NCBI GenBank assembly: GCA_029747015.1
Contig: JAKOGI010000430.1
Coordinates: forward strand, 517,501 to 581,500
DNA from: Carnegiea gigantea
Lineage: Eukaryota > Streptophyta > Magnoliopsida > Caryophyllales > Cactaceae
DNA: 64,000 nucleotides
Reading direction: 5' to 3'
In this document: positions 47,973-58,281 of the stretch, one piece after another
How positions within the stretch are numbered: the first letter of the stretch is position 1
Layout of the letters: the number at the start of each line of letters is the position of its first letter
Position numbers and translations under genes: made by a program
The notes under the pieces: generated by a model
Told to the model about the DNA's origin: nothing
What the model saw: the letters and a program-made list of their open reading frames with translations, nothing else
Databases searched by the model: none

Positions 47973-49336
47973 TCCATTTCTCATCTTTCTATCTTTGAAC
48001 CAGCCTCAACTGTCACCACCACGCGCTAAATTCATCGCCACCATCAGCACCACCATTGCTATGCCAAATGCCAGCTCACCACAGCCATAATCAACATCCA
48101 CCGTCCACGACATCCACGAATTGAACGACATCAATTGAAGGATGGAGGCTATAAATTGAAGAGGCTGCAGCGATTGGAGGTATCTAGGTTTTGATTTTAA
48201 GGTTTTAGATTCGAATTTCAGTTTTTGGATTAGATTTTCGAGTTTAGTTTTAGGTTTTATTTTCGATTTTCATTCCCGTGTTTTAATTGCAAGTTTCAGA
48301 TATATTTTTCGGTTGGCTATTTTATGTTATTAGATTACGAATTGTTTAAATTTCTAGTTGGAATGAGTTGAATTTGAGATTTATGACCTTGCATTTACTC
48401 AATTGTTGGCCTGGTTTTGTTCTTTTCCCCTCCCCTATTTCCGCTCTGTTTGAAGCTATTTTAATGGCTTGTCTGCCATTGTTGGGCAAGTTTGAAGTTT
48501 TTGGTTGTGCTGTCTTTGGTTGACGTTCCAATCCCCCTTCCCTGTTTTTAATTTTTGGTTAGGGTTTGGACACTGGGAATTTTGTTTGGTGAAGTCCGGT
48601 CTCTTGGCCTTCTTTCCGTTCTGGTCGTATTCAACTTCAGTCGGTTTAATTTTCCTAGCTTCTGGTTGCTTGGATTGGTTCATGGTTGACCTCACGAGCA
48701 GGGACGCTAGTGATTTTGGGTTCTTCGTCCTACCCGTTCTGATTTCAAATGTTTGCTCTTACATTCTGTTTCTGGGTTCAGGATATGAATTTGGGTTCAG
48801 TGTTTAGGCTCTGATTTCCTCTTCTTTTGTTCTATGTTATGATTGAAAATGCTTTAAATTTTATTTTACTTCTTTTGCTTTGTGTTGTTGCCTTATTTTG
48901 TAAATCCAGTGATGTACAAAGAAGAGTTAGGTAAGCTTTTTCATTTCCTTTTTAATTTGCTTTCATTATTCCAATTTGGTCATCTTCTTTTGTTTGCCCT
49001 TTTGGTTAGTCGTAGTAAGGATTCCTTGTCATTTCAAACATTTAGTTTCAATTAGTTTAAGTTGCTCGTTAGGTGATGTGCTTAGTGAAAATTAGCCATA
49101 GTTGATGTTGATATCTTATCATAATTGCAAGTTATCATCATGTGAATAGTTAGTGACTATTTAGAATTAGTTGTTTATTGTTATACTTAGTCTAGAATAA
49201 TATTATATTAGTTTATTGCCATAGTTAGTGACCTAACCTCATCTAACGTCTCTGAGGAGACAACCCTCAAGTGCTACAGCGAAGGCTGTATGCTTGCGGC
49301 ATATAATTTTACTTTCGAAAATCTCATACAAGTTTT

Positions 49337-49354
49337 TGGTGCTATTGTCGGGGA
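49337..49354 (+). other. Primer-binding site, degenerate tRNA-Asp type
   Basis: TGGTGCTATTGTCGGGGA differs at four positions, all transitions, from the usual TGGCGCCGTTGCCGGGGA. Confidence 0.7.
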
Positions 49355-49599
49355 CGGCGACATGAGATTGTGTCACATTTTCTTTTTCTTTGGCACTTTC
49401 TTATTAGTTGTACATGTTTTATTTTGCTTTCTTTATTTCGTCATTAATAGTGATTTAGTTTAGTTTATTTCTTGGGAAAAAATCCCAAAAAAATTAGAGA
49501 AGTCAAAAATTGAAAAAAAAACAAATTGGAAAAAGTGTCAAAACCCCTAAAAATTAAAAAATTGTAAAAATTTTAAAAACAAATGACAATTTTCTATTT

Positions 49600-51120
49600 C
49601 TCTCAACATGAGCATGAAGTATTTTGAGAAATGGGAAATTTAATAAGTGATTTTTGAGGGTCTTAATGATGAATATTAGGGTCATGTTGAGACTGTCTAC
49701 CCTGGGGGTTCGGGATATTTGTTCACCAAGACTTCTGATGAAATTTGGATTTCTTTGAGTATTTGGTTCATGATACTTGGGATTGTAACAATGCTAGAGA
49801 GACCTTTAGTCACTCTACTCCCGACCCTGATATGATGCATGCTTCATCGTAGATGAGAGTTTGGGGGTATTTCTTGTAAGCACTCTCATATCACGTGTTC
49901 CTATTTTATGTGATTATTGTAATTTTTTTGGTCATGATGTTAATTCTTGTCCACTACTTGGTAGACCACATATAGATTAGAGGCATTAGCTGCCTTTAAT
50001 AGGGAGCTTTCCTTGCATAATTTACTCAAGACTGACCTTAGTTTAGGCTCTCCTACACCTGAGGTCAGGTCTTGCGAGGACGTTGATATTAGGAGTGAGA
50101 CACTGATTCCTTTAAGGCATGATTTTTATGATGATATACATTTTGATGACCTGGTGAAGCGAGTGATCCCTTATCTCCTTTAGCAGTTGTGACCTCGCTA
50201 GAGTTCAGCATAGTTAGTGACACCCCTAAGAGTAGTCTGACCGTTCATAATTCGTCTCTTTATTTGACTCTATTTCGAGAGCTCGGGGAGAGAGATGGAT
50301 TTGAGACTATTGCTAGTTTTGATGATCAGTGTGGCATGTTTGTTGAGTCAAAGAATACATTTACTTATGAGCATTCATTTGATGAGCCTTCTAATGTGTA
50401 GTTTAGTGAAGTTGAACCTCCTGAGGGGCTTATTGATCCCATTCATATGGAGTCTTCCCGTGACTTAGATCCCACCCCTTCCATTTCATCCCTTCCTTCT
50501 TCCCTCCCCATTCTTCACCCTTCTTTAGACCCTCATGAGTCTACTTTTGTAGAGTCTGAAATCTTTGCACTTGGCAGTCCTTGTGTAAATCAAACTCTTG
50601 ATGATATTGACATAGACGAACTCGAGGATTGCTTTGAGATGAAGGACTTGACTTTAGGCCATCCTATAGGCATTGCTTTTCATATTTCATTTTATTGGCT
50701 TTGTCGAGGTTCTCTCCTCTCCCCTTTTAGAGATATTGGACTTCATTTCAGTTATTCAGATCATTCTCGATGGTTTGTGCATTCATGTAGTCATATCCTT
50801 GTTAGACCATTGACTCGTTTTTCTGATTTTCATATACACATCTATCTTTTGATTGGATTGATAGCTTTGATAAGTTCAAGAGAGCCTTAAGTTACATTCC
50901 ACTTATGTAATTTATTTAGGCTACACCTCTTGTTTCTTACCACTTTCATTTCTGTGAGGATTGTGCCCGATTGTTTGACAAGCTGTTACTAGCTTTGGTG
51001 GGTTTTGATATGAGTCATAACTTGTGAGCTGAGATGGAGTGGTTGATGCTTCAGGGACCTCCTCGACACTATCTGAGTGAGGCATTAATTTTGGTACAAT
51101 CAATACCTAACCTAGTATGA
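49600..51120 (+). pseudogene. Gag-like protein with CCHC knuckle, decayed
   Basis: Scattered open segments in different frames. Near 49700 they give YPGGSGYLFTKTSDEIW, resembling a gag core. A CX2CX4HX4C zinc knuckle (CDYCNFFGHDVNSC) is at 49909-49950. Acidic, Pro/Ser-rich frames lie at 50189-50401 and 50447-50890. The end is ARLFDKLLLALVGFDM near 50965. Zinc knuckles bind nucleic acid in gag proteins. The FDKLL segment also ends the protein of the element at 4.5-7.7 kb. Stops and frameshifts make it non-functional. No polymerase follows. Confidence 0.55.
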
Positions 51121-51129
51121 TCATTCCAC

Positions 51130-52790
51130 TCCTTCCTTATTCTCCTTTTCTTGTTCTTTTTCTTCTTTCTTTTTGTACATAGTTGTGGATATTTTGGATT
51201 GTGATTATGTGGGTGATCGATTTTGAGGAGAAATTTAGGATTTGTTGAGCCGAGTTGGTTATGATCACCCTTGTTTGTTTTATGTCTTATTAGTGATGTA
51301 TTTGGCTTGTGAATATGTGTTAATCTGGTTTTGTTTTTGTTCAGTTTTTATTTAGTAGATCCTTGTTTAGTTTTGATTTTTTGTTTTTGTTTATTAGTGG
51401 TATGCTTTGGTAAATATGTGTTAGAGCTTTCTTTTTGTTTTGTTGGTTTTACATTTTGTTTTTCTATTATTTTGTGTCGTGTTCTGTTTAAGGTTTTGTT
51501 TGTTTTGTTTATATTTAGTAGATCCTTCGTCTTGTTTTGTTTTGTTTTATTTTGGTGATTTTGATTTTGTTTTGTTTTATAGTTTGTTTTTGTTTTTGTT
51601 TCTTTTGTGTTTTGGTGGTGCCTTAGCTTGTATATGCCTATGAATTTGTGTTGGTTTTATGGTTATATAGTTTATGTGATTGCTTTTTAGCACCTTAGTT
51701 CCCACAATGAGGACATTGTGGAGTTTTGGTGTAGGAATGAGGTGCCCATTTGTATATATTTGTTGAAAATTTTGAAAAATACAAAAAGTTTTTTTTTCTT
51801 TGGGGATCTGTGTTCTTTTTTTGGTGATTGGGATCCCATGTTGCTTATATGTAAATAAAGTTTGCATAATGAGATGTGTGGTTGAAGATCTAGATTTCAT
51901 TCTTCATAATAACCCCGTCTTATATGTGTGATTTTGTATTTACCTTGCTCATTTTACGATCAATTCTTTGGGTCTTGTTTGTTAAGTTGACATGTGAACT
52001 TTTTATTTGTCGAAGTTACCTTCTATGCTCTTGAAAAATGGGGGAAAAAAAGGCGAAAAAGATTAACAAAGTGAATAAAAATCCAAGCACCAATGTTCAA
52101 AGCAATTATCTTTATTTCATACCTTTAATTGGCTTGAATATGTACTATTTGACTTGATTACCCATCTATTTGGGTAATAAAATAAGTGTTTTGCACATTC
52201 CAACAGAACCCCTTTCTAGGAAAGACCTGAATATTTGTACATCAAGTGGGTTTAGGATGTGTGCGTTATTATTCTTGAAACAAAATGAAAAAAAAAGGAA
52301 AAAGGGTGCAAAGAAGATAATTGGGCAATAAAACGGGGATTATGTTAATGCTAGCAACTTGATCCATAAAGATTGATATACATTGCACATGCACTAAGGT
52401 GTACATATCATTGCATATTGTTGTGTGAGGTGAAAAATGAAAGTTGGGTTGCTTCTTGTGACATCGATATCTTTTGATTGTACATTCTATTTATATATTA
52501 TTTGATGATTTGGCTACTAAGATGATGCAATTGCCTAGATTGTCTGCATGATTTCCTCATTACTTGTATATATGTCCATGTTTTGAAAAACCAAAAAGAT
52601 TTTTCTTTGTTTTTGAAATGATTTTTTTGGGTATTTCACTTGAAACCCTGAAGACAACTCACATGTCCACTTGAGAAACCAAGGGTTTTAAAGGGCTTCT
52701 TGCGTGCATTAAATGCAATCGTGATTCCTACAAAAGTGAGTTAGGATTTTCTTTTTCTTATGTTTCATTTCTTTTCAGTTAGTTGAGTTT
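51130..52790 (+). other. 3' internal region of the element, non-coding
   Basis: T-rich sequence from the gag-like remnant to the polypurine region. The 60-107-codon frames at 51331-51900 are low-complexity Phe/Leu or Lys/Asn translations. Confidence 0.55.
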
Positions 52791-52796
52791 GTTTTA

Positions 52797-52827
52797 CTCG
52801 AGGATGAGCAAAATTTAGGTGTGTGGG
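52797..52827 (+). other. Polypurine region before the 3' LTR
   Basis: CTCGAGGATGAGCAAAATTT followed by AGGTGTGTGGG. The exact priming tract is decayed by T insertions. Confidence 0.55.
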
Positions 52828-52835
52828 TATTCATT

Positions 52836-55316
52836 CGCAACAAAATCATGATAATTTTTGTAATATTTTCACACCTAATTTAACTCCTAATAATTATGAT
52901 TTTTAGATTTTTATTTGAGTTTTATTGTTTTGTATGTTATACATCAATTTATGAAAAAAGTGAAAATGATCCCAAAATTGGAGAATTGGTTTCATTGAAA
53001 TCACGTCCAGTAGGTCATTTCTACCTTGGCCCAACATACAACCCAAATGAAAGGGGGAAAAAAAGCAAAATGAAAAAAATAAAAAAGAAAGCCATACCAG
53101 CCACCCTGGGGCCCAGCATGTGCCATCACTTCTTGAGCAATTGCAGTGAAGGGCCCGTGGGGCAAAAATTGGAGGTGGCAAGCTGAAATTCATCCCGTGT
53201 TATTGCACTGGTTGCCTTGAGAAGTTCAACTCGTGGGGTGGCTGCGGGCCACCGGCCTTGCCCCTACCATTTTTCTTTTTTTTTGGTTTTTTTAAAGTTT
53301 TATTAGTGTTTTGTTTTTTTTTTTAAATTTTAAAAAAGTTGTTGTGTGTTGGTGTGTGGGTCTATGTGTATTATTTTATTTAGTGAGTCAAAGCAGTGAG
53401 CCAACCATTGGAGAGGGTGAGGCTTATGAGACAAAAAATTGGAGAGAGAGTTGATGTGGCAGTGAGCCAAACATTAATTATGTGTGTTATTTATTTTTGG
53501 TTTTGTAGAGTAATTCGTGGTTCTCTCAACAAGAGCGAAGTATTGTAATTTTTTTTTTAATTTTCAACTATTGTAATTTTTTTAGTCGAATGTTAATCAA
53601 TGTATCTTTTTCTTAATTTATTGTCGAAGTCGTATAAAATTTATATTCAAGAATGTGTGAATATTGTTTTTTTAATTCAAACTCTTGTGTTGTTTTTTTA
53701 AAAAAATTATGAGCTTTAATTTAGTTTTGTTATCAAATTATTATGTGTAAATTATTTTTTTTTAAAAAAAATTCAAATAATAAAGTAAAATATAAAAATA
53801 AAATTAATTAAATATGATTAGATATAAAATTTATAGATATTATTTTATTTGATGAGTTAAAATAATAAACTTTATATTAGAGAATGAGTGGCTTGAAAGT
53901 CAAAAACTAACTCGCAGGCTGATGTGACACAGAAAAGTCTCCAGTGAGTTAATAACCGCTGAGAATGCTTGCAAAGACGTAATGCATTCCCTCATCCATT
54001 TCTCACCTCTCTCTCTTCGAACCAGCCTCAACGCCATTACCATCATCTTCATCAATTCATCGCCACCATCAGCACCATCATAGCTACGCTAAACGCTAGC
54101 TCACCGTCGCCATCATCAACGTCCACCATCCACGGTATCTACAAATCGAAGGACATCAATTGAAGGATGGATGCTATAAATTGAAGAGGCTGCAGTGATT
54201 GGAGGTATCTAGGTTTGAGTTTAGGTTTTAGATTCGGTTTTTAGATTAGACTTTAGAGTTTAGTTTTTGGTTTATTTTCGATTTTCATTGCCGTGTTTTA
54301 ATTTCGAGTTTCAGATCTATTTTTTCGGTTGGCGACTTTATGTTATTAGATTATGAATCACTCAAATTTCTGGTTGGAATCAATTGAATTTGCAACTTAT
54401 GGGCTTGCGTTTGCTCAATTGCTGGCCTGGTTTTGTTGTTTTCCCCTCCCCCTGTTTCTGCTATGTTTGAAGCTATTTTAATGGCGTGTTTTTTATTGTT
54501 GGGAGAGCTTGAAGCTTGTTGGTTGTGCTGTATTTGGTTGAAGTTCTGAGTCCCCTCCCCTGTTTTTAATTTTTGGTTCGAGTTTGGACAGTGGGAATTC
54601 TATTTGGCGAAGTTGCAGTCTCTTGGCGTTCTTTCCGTTCTAGTCGTATTGAACTTCAATCCGTTTAATTTTCCTAGCTTTTGGTTGCTTAGGTTGATCC
54701 ATGGCTGTGCTTACGGGCAGGGACACTAGTGATTTTGGATTCTTTGTCCCACTCGTTCAAATTTCAAACGTTTCCTCTTACATTCTGTTTCGGTTTCAGC
54801 CTATGAATTTGGGTTCGGTGTTAGGGCTCTGATTTCCTCTTCTTTTGTTCTCTGTTATGATTGAAAATGCGTTACATTTTATTTTTAACTCTTTTGCGTT
54901 GTGGTGTTGCCTTATTTCGTAAATCCAATGAATTACTAAGAAGAGTTAGGTAAGCTTTTCCATTTCCTTTTTAATTTGGTTTCATTATTCCAATCTGGCG
55001 ATCTTCTTTTGTTTTCCCTCTTTGTTAGTCATGGCAACTATTCCTTGTCATTTCAAAGATTTAGTTTGAATTAGTTTAAGTTGCTCGCTAGGTGATGTGC
55101 TTAGTGAAAATTAGCCACATAAAATCATGTAAATAGTTAGTGATTATTTAGAATTAGTTGTTTATTGTTTTAGTTAGTTTGGAATAATATTAGATTAGTT
55201 TATTTCCGTATTTAGTGGCCTAATCTCATCCAAGTCCTTTAGGAGGCGACCCTCAAGTACTACAGTGAAGGCTATATACTTACGCCATATAATTTTACTT
55301 TCGAAAATCTCGTACA
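52836..55316 (+). repeat. 3' LTR (2481 bp)
   Basis: Starts CGCAACAAAATCATGATAAT and ends CTCGTACA, homologous to the 5' LTR at both ends. The first T of the expected TG is C here. About 53120-53990 has no counterpart in the 5' LTR and may be an insertion, or the 5' LTR may be deleted. Confidence 0.78.
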
Positions 55317-56019
55317 ACTGCTTTTTACTGAATTTCATTTTGCTTTTGTTTGTCTTCCTAAATAGAGAGGGAGCTAAGTTAGAGAGGTGAGAGGGGCGGG
55401 GGGTTTTGTGGCGTCGGAGATGGAGATGGCAGTCGGTCAGTGGTGGCTTGGCATCTTGGCAGTGATGGTACTTCAATAATTCTTTAGTTATTGCTTCACC
55501 CTTTGAATCTCTCGCCTCTCAGCCTCCCACCACCGTAGGTGCACCGTTGGCGAGTCCCCCTCTGTCGTCATACTTGGTTGCTGCATTTGCCTTCTCCTTC
55601 AACACCATTTTTTCTTTTTGCCCTCACCCGTATCTGACTTCTTCATGTATTTGACTTCTTCAAGTTCGATGGTATGATTTTTAGGTTGTAATTGATGGAT
55701 TATTGAAATTTTCATATGCTGAGGTTCTTCAAGGAAATGCATACAAGAAGGTGAAGGTCTGCTCAAGTTAGAACAATTTGTGTGAGCTTATCCATGTGTT
55801 TATGCATTCGAATAAGAATCCCTTTTCTGAAAGATATTGGCTTTCGTGCTTGGTGGGTCTTCAAGATCCTTTTGATGGCCTGTGTTGTGTTGAAGGGATA
55901 CTTATATGATCTGATCGATTGCATAAACTACCGTAACAAGAGAACTGGGGAAAGTATACAGAAAAGACAATTCTTTATCTATTATATCAGTATTTTCTAT
56001 TACATTGTATTAGTTAGTG
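55317..56019. other. Spacer, no confident gene
   Basis: A 106-codon frame (55782-56102) begins MSLSMCLCIRIRI and has hydrophobic stretches, but it runs into the hAT-type element and has no domain I recognise. Left unassigned. Confidence 0.4.
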
Positions 56020-57114
56020 ATTTGCATGTCGAGTTGGGAAAAGCTGACCCGATACAATTATCGAGCCGAAACCGATACAAAGTTAAGTGGGTTTGGATAT
56101 AAATTTGCAACCCGTTTAATTAAATGGGTTGACACGTTTAACTCGTTTAATTAAATGGATTAGGTCCATGTCGCGATTCTCGACATGAAAAAGTACCTAT
56201 TTAACCCGTTTAATTAAATGGGTTAAATAAGTCAACTAATTTTTCCATTTGTCAAATATCCGTTTACTTTTTATTAGATAATTAAGAATATAAAAATTTT
56301 TTAGAAATGTGAATTGCAATGAATTGGGGGAATTTTAAAGAGTTATAATTTAATATGATATGTAAACTTAATTTTTAACGCCATAATGACATATTAGTTT
56401 AAAATGTTACATGCGTAAATGGTTAATTAGGCAACTAAACTCGACCTGTTTATCTTAAACAGTTTAAGTGAGTCAACTCGTTTAAAAATTAAATGGGTGC
56501 TGGTCAAGATTTTTCAACTCGTTTAATAAACGTGTTGAATTAGAGAGTACACAACCACAAGAGAGGGGGTGAATTGTGGTGTCCGATTTTCGCAATATGC
56601 TGGCAAACAGTCTTAGGCCCTGTTCGCACAGGTTGTTTCTGAGATAAACAGAAGCGAAAATCCAACAAAATTGAATGCGGAAATAATGGACACAGGATTT
56701 TTTACGTGGAAAACACCTCTAGTCCAACTGAGGCTAAAAACTACGACATACCTCGTGTAGGATTTAAACACTTCACTAAACGGGCTAATCACGTTACAAT
56801 AGTAATACACCCTGTTACAACTTGTAACACACGTAACCTGTCTTCCCTAAGACAAGTTACCTCACGTCCAAAATCCCCTTGATTTGGACACACACTCTAC
56901 TCACTCTTGTGAAAGAAGAATGTAAAGAAAAAAACACCCTATTACAATGCTTCTCAACTAAGCTAATATAGGGTGCAATGAAGTCCTAGTATGCCAACTT
57001 TGAAAGCTCAATTAATTCACTCACAAGGCTCGATTTTCTTTTCAAGCGTTTTAGCTCATGAACTCAGATTTTTTCTCTCTGAAAACCGATGTGTCCAAGA
57101 TTGTAAGAAGCCGC

Positions 57115-57125
57115 CTTTTATAGTG
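57115..57125 (-). promoter_or_regulatory. TATA box of the solo LTR
   Basis: The minus strand reads ACTATAAAAGG. It shows the transcription direction of the LTR and places about 910 bp of U3 upstream. Confidence 0.6.
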
Positions 57126-57752
57126 CTTGGAACACAATTCATCAAATTTTTGGAAACTATAAAAAATCTGAAGAATATAGAATCCTTTACCTACAAGGGA
57201 TGGAAAAACTATTTCTGAAATTTCTGGAAACTAAAATCCTAGAGAAAATAGAATCCTTTAGCTACAAGGGGTAAGGTGACATGAGCTGAAAACACTTCCT
57301 GAACCGCGTGCATAAGGAGGTGGTCTTCAGCAGCTAGCCCATGTTTTTCTCAACTACCTTATCCACTTGCCAAAAATTGGATATTCTTTTTATTCAAAAA
57401 GATTTTGCAAATCCCTTAAGATTTTTGATAACCGTTTTTTAGGGTAAAGAATAAGATACTCCATAGAAAAATCTTTCTTGCAAATCTTTGAAGAAGCTGC
57501 TCAAAATTCAAAAGATAAAAATCGTGCAAAGCAGTTTTTCGCAGCTTATTCTGGAAACACCCTGATCGCCCTGTTCCCAGGGTTGTTCTGAAGGGTGATC
57601 CGAAATATTTTTCGAAAAGCAAAACCGTTTCCAGTGAGTGGTAAATTAAAACTTTCTAATTGGCATATTAACAAGAGTCTAAAAATATAAAACCAAATCA
57701 AATCAAGGCATCTTGTTGTAACCACTAGTCATCTTGTAGAACGACTTTGCTG

Positions 57753-57890
57753 CAAACACTTCACAGAATATGCTTCAAACACCGCACGGAACCTGTTTGT
57801 CACAGCTGCACATATCTTATGTTTCAAACACTTCTCAGGATATGCTTCAAAACACCTCACAGAACCTGTTCCTCACAGGTGTTCTTACAT
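57753..57890. repeat. Imperfect direct repeat in the solo LTR U3
   Basis: Two ~65-bp segments with ATATGCTTCAAA, ACC(G/T)CAC and GAACCTGTT in the same order. Such U3 repeats often act as enhancers in copia LTRs; that role is inferred. Confidence 0.55.
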
Positions 57891-58170
57891 TGCTGACTTG
57901 AGTACCTGTTCTTGATAAACCATTAGTCAAGCAGTTTTAATACATTGAGAACAGCAGTAAGGTCCTATTTGGAAAGCCTGTTTGGAGCAACAACAACAAC
58001 ACTTGGATTTGTTATCATCAAAACTTTATACATTCTAACAAAACGGGTTAGGTTCAGGTCGAGGAATTCTCAATCCATTTAAGTTCGACACAAATACGAA
58101 CCCTATCCGACCTGATCTATTACCCAACTCTATTTGCATATGCTTTTTTTTTTAACTTGCAATAAGCTTA

Positions 58171-58175
58171 ATATA
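58171..58175. repeat. Target-site duplication of copia copy B, left
   Basis: ATATA, matching 62382-62386. The site is AT-rich, so a chance match is possible, but both copies abut exact LTR ends. Confidence 0.7.
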
Positions 58176-58281
58176 TGTTGGGTTTCGTGGCCCAAAATCT
58201 AAGTACCGGCACGGTGGGACCGTGCTACACAAGACACGGGCGTGTCAAGACGAAGAACGTCCAGTCGAAGAGGACAGAAAA
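58176..58281 (+). repeat. Truncated 5' LTR of copy B (106 bp)
   Basis: Matches the first 106 bp of 61772-62381, then jumps at GGACAGAAAA into gag sequence. The TATA box and all of R and U5 are lost, so it has no promoter. Confidence 0.88.

Larger units (their letters stand above)
47196..49330 (+). repeat. 5' LTR (2135 bp with MITE insert)
   Basis: Starts TGCACTAAAATTACAATAAT and ends CTCATACA, five bases before the primer-binding tract. It aligns with 52836-55316. It differs by a 394-bp MITE and by a C20A12 junction where the other LTR has a much longer segment. Confidence 0.8.
47196..55316 (+). mobile_element. tRNA-Asp-primed non-autonomous LTR retrotransposon
   Basis: Two diverged LTRs (47196-49330 and 52836-55316), a degenerate tRNA-Asp primer-binding site directly after the first, and a CTCGAGGATGAGCAAAATTT...GTGTGGG segment before the second, which matches the polypurine region usual in Tat/Retand-type Ty3/gypsy elements. 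The 3.5-kb interior has only decayed gag-like reading frames and no polymerase motifs. No 5-bp target duplication was found at these boundaries, so the edges or flanks have changed. Confidence 0.82.
56533..58040 (-). mobile_element. SIRE-like Ty1/copia solo LTR, 1508 bp
   Basis: TG...CA termini and a perfect 5-bp duplication AAACG (56528-56532 and 58041-58045). On the minus strand it starts TGTTAGAATGTATAAAG and TTTTGATGATAACAAA, has a TATA box (ACTATAAAAGGCGG) about 920 bp in, and ends CAATTCACCCCCTCTCTTGT...CAACA, the arrangement seen in SIRE-type LTRs. No internal region or second LTR, so it is the product of LTR-LTR recombination. Confidence 0.8.
56028..58131. mobile_element. hAT-type MITE, interrupted by a solo LTR
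   Basis: The 8-bp duplication ATTTGCAT lies at 56020-56027 and 58132-58139. Ends CGAGTTGGG and CCCAACTCT are inverted repeats. The interior has AAATGGGTTGAC, ACCCGTTTAATT and similar repeats. The element proper is about 590 bp after removing the 1508-bp solo LTR and its 5-bp duplication. Confidence 0.82.

Noticed and set aside
49331..51643. Host genes at 50189-50890 and 51331-51643
   Set aside because: They lie between a tRNA-Asp primer site and a polypurine region flanked by LTRs; the former are gag-like remnants and the latter low-complexity Phe/Leu translations.
47196..55316. 5-bp target duplication for the tRNA-Asp-primed element
   Set aside because: CAGTT before the 5' LTR and ACTGC after the 3' LTR do not match as direct repeats; I do not claim a duplication.
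55782..56102. 106-codon hydrophobic protein
   Set aside because: Its end lies in the hAT-type element, it has no domain I recognise and no promoter or intron evidence.
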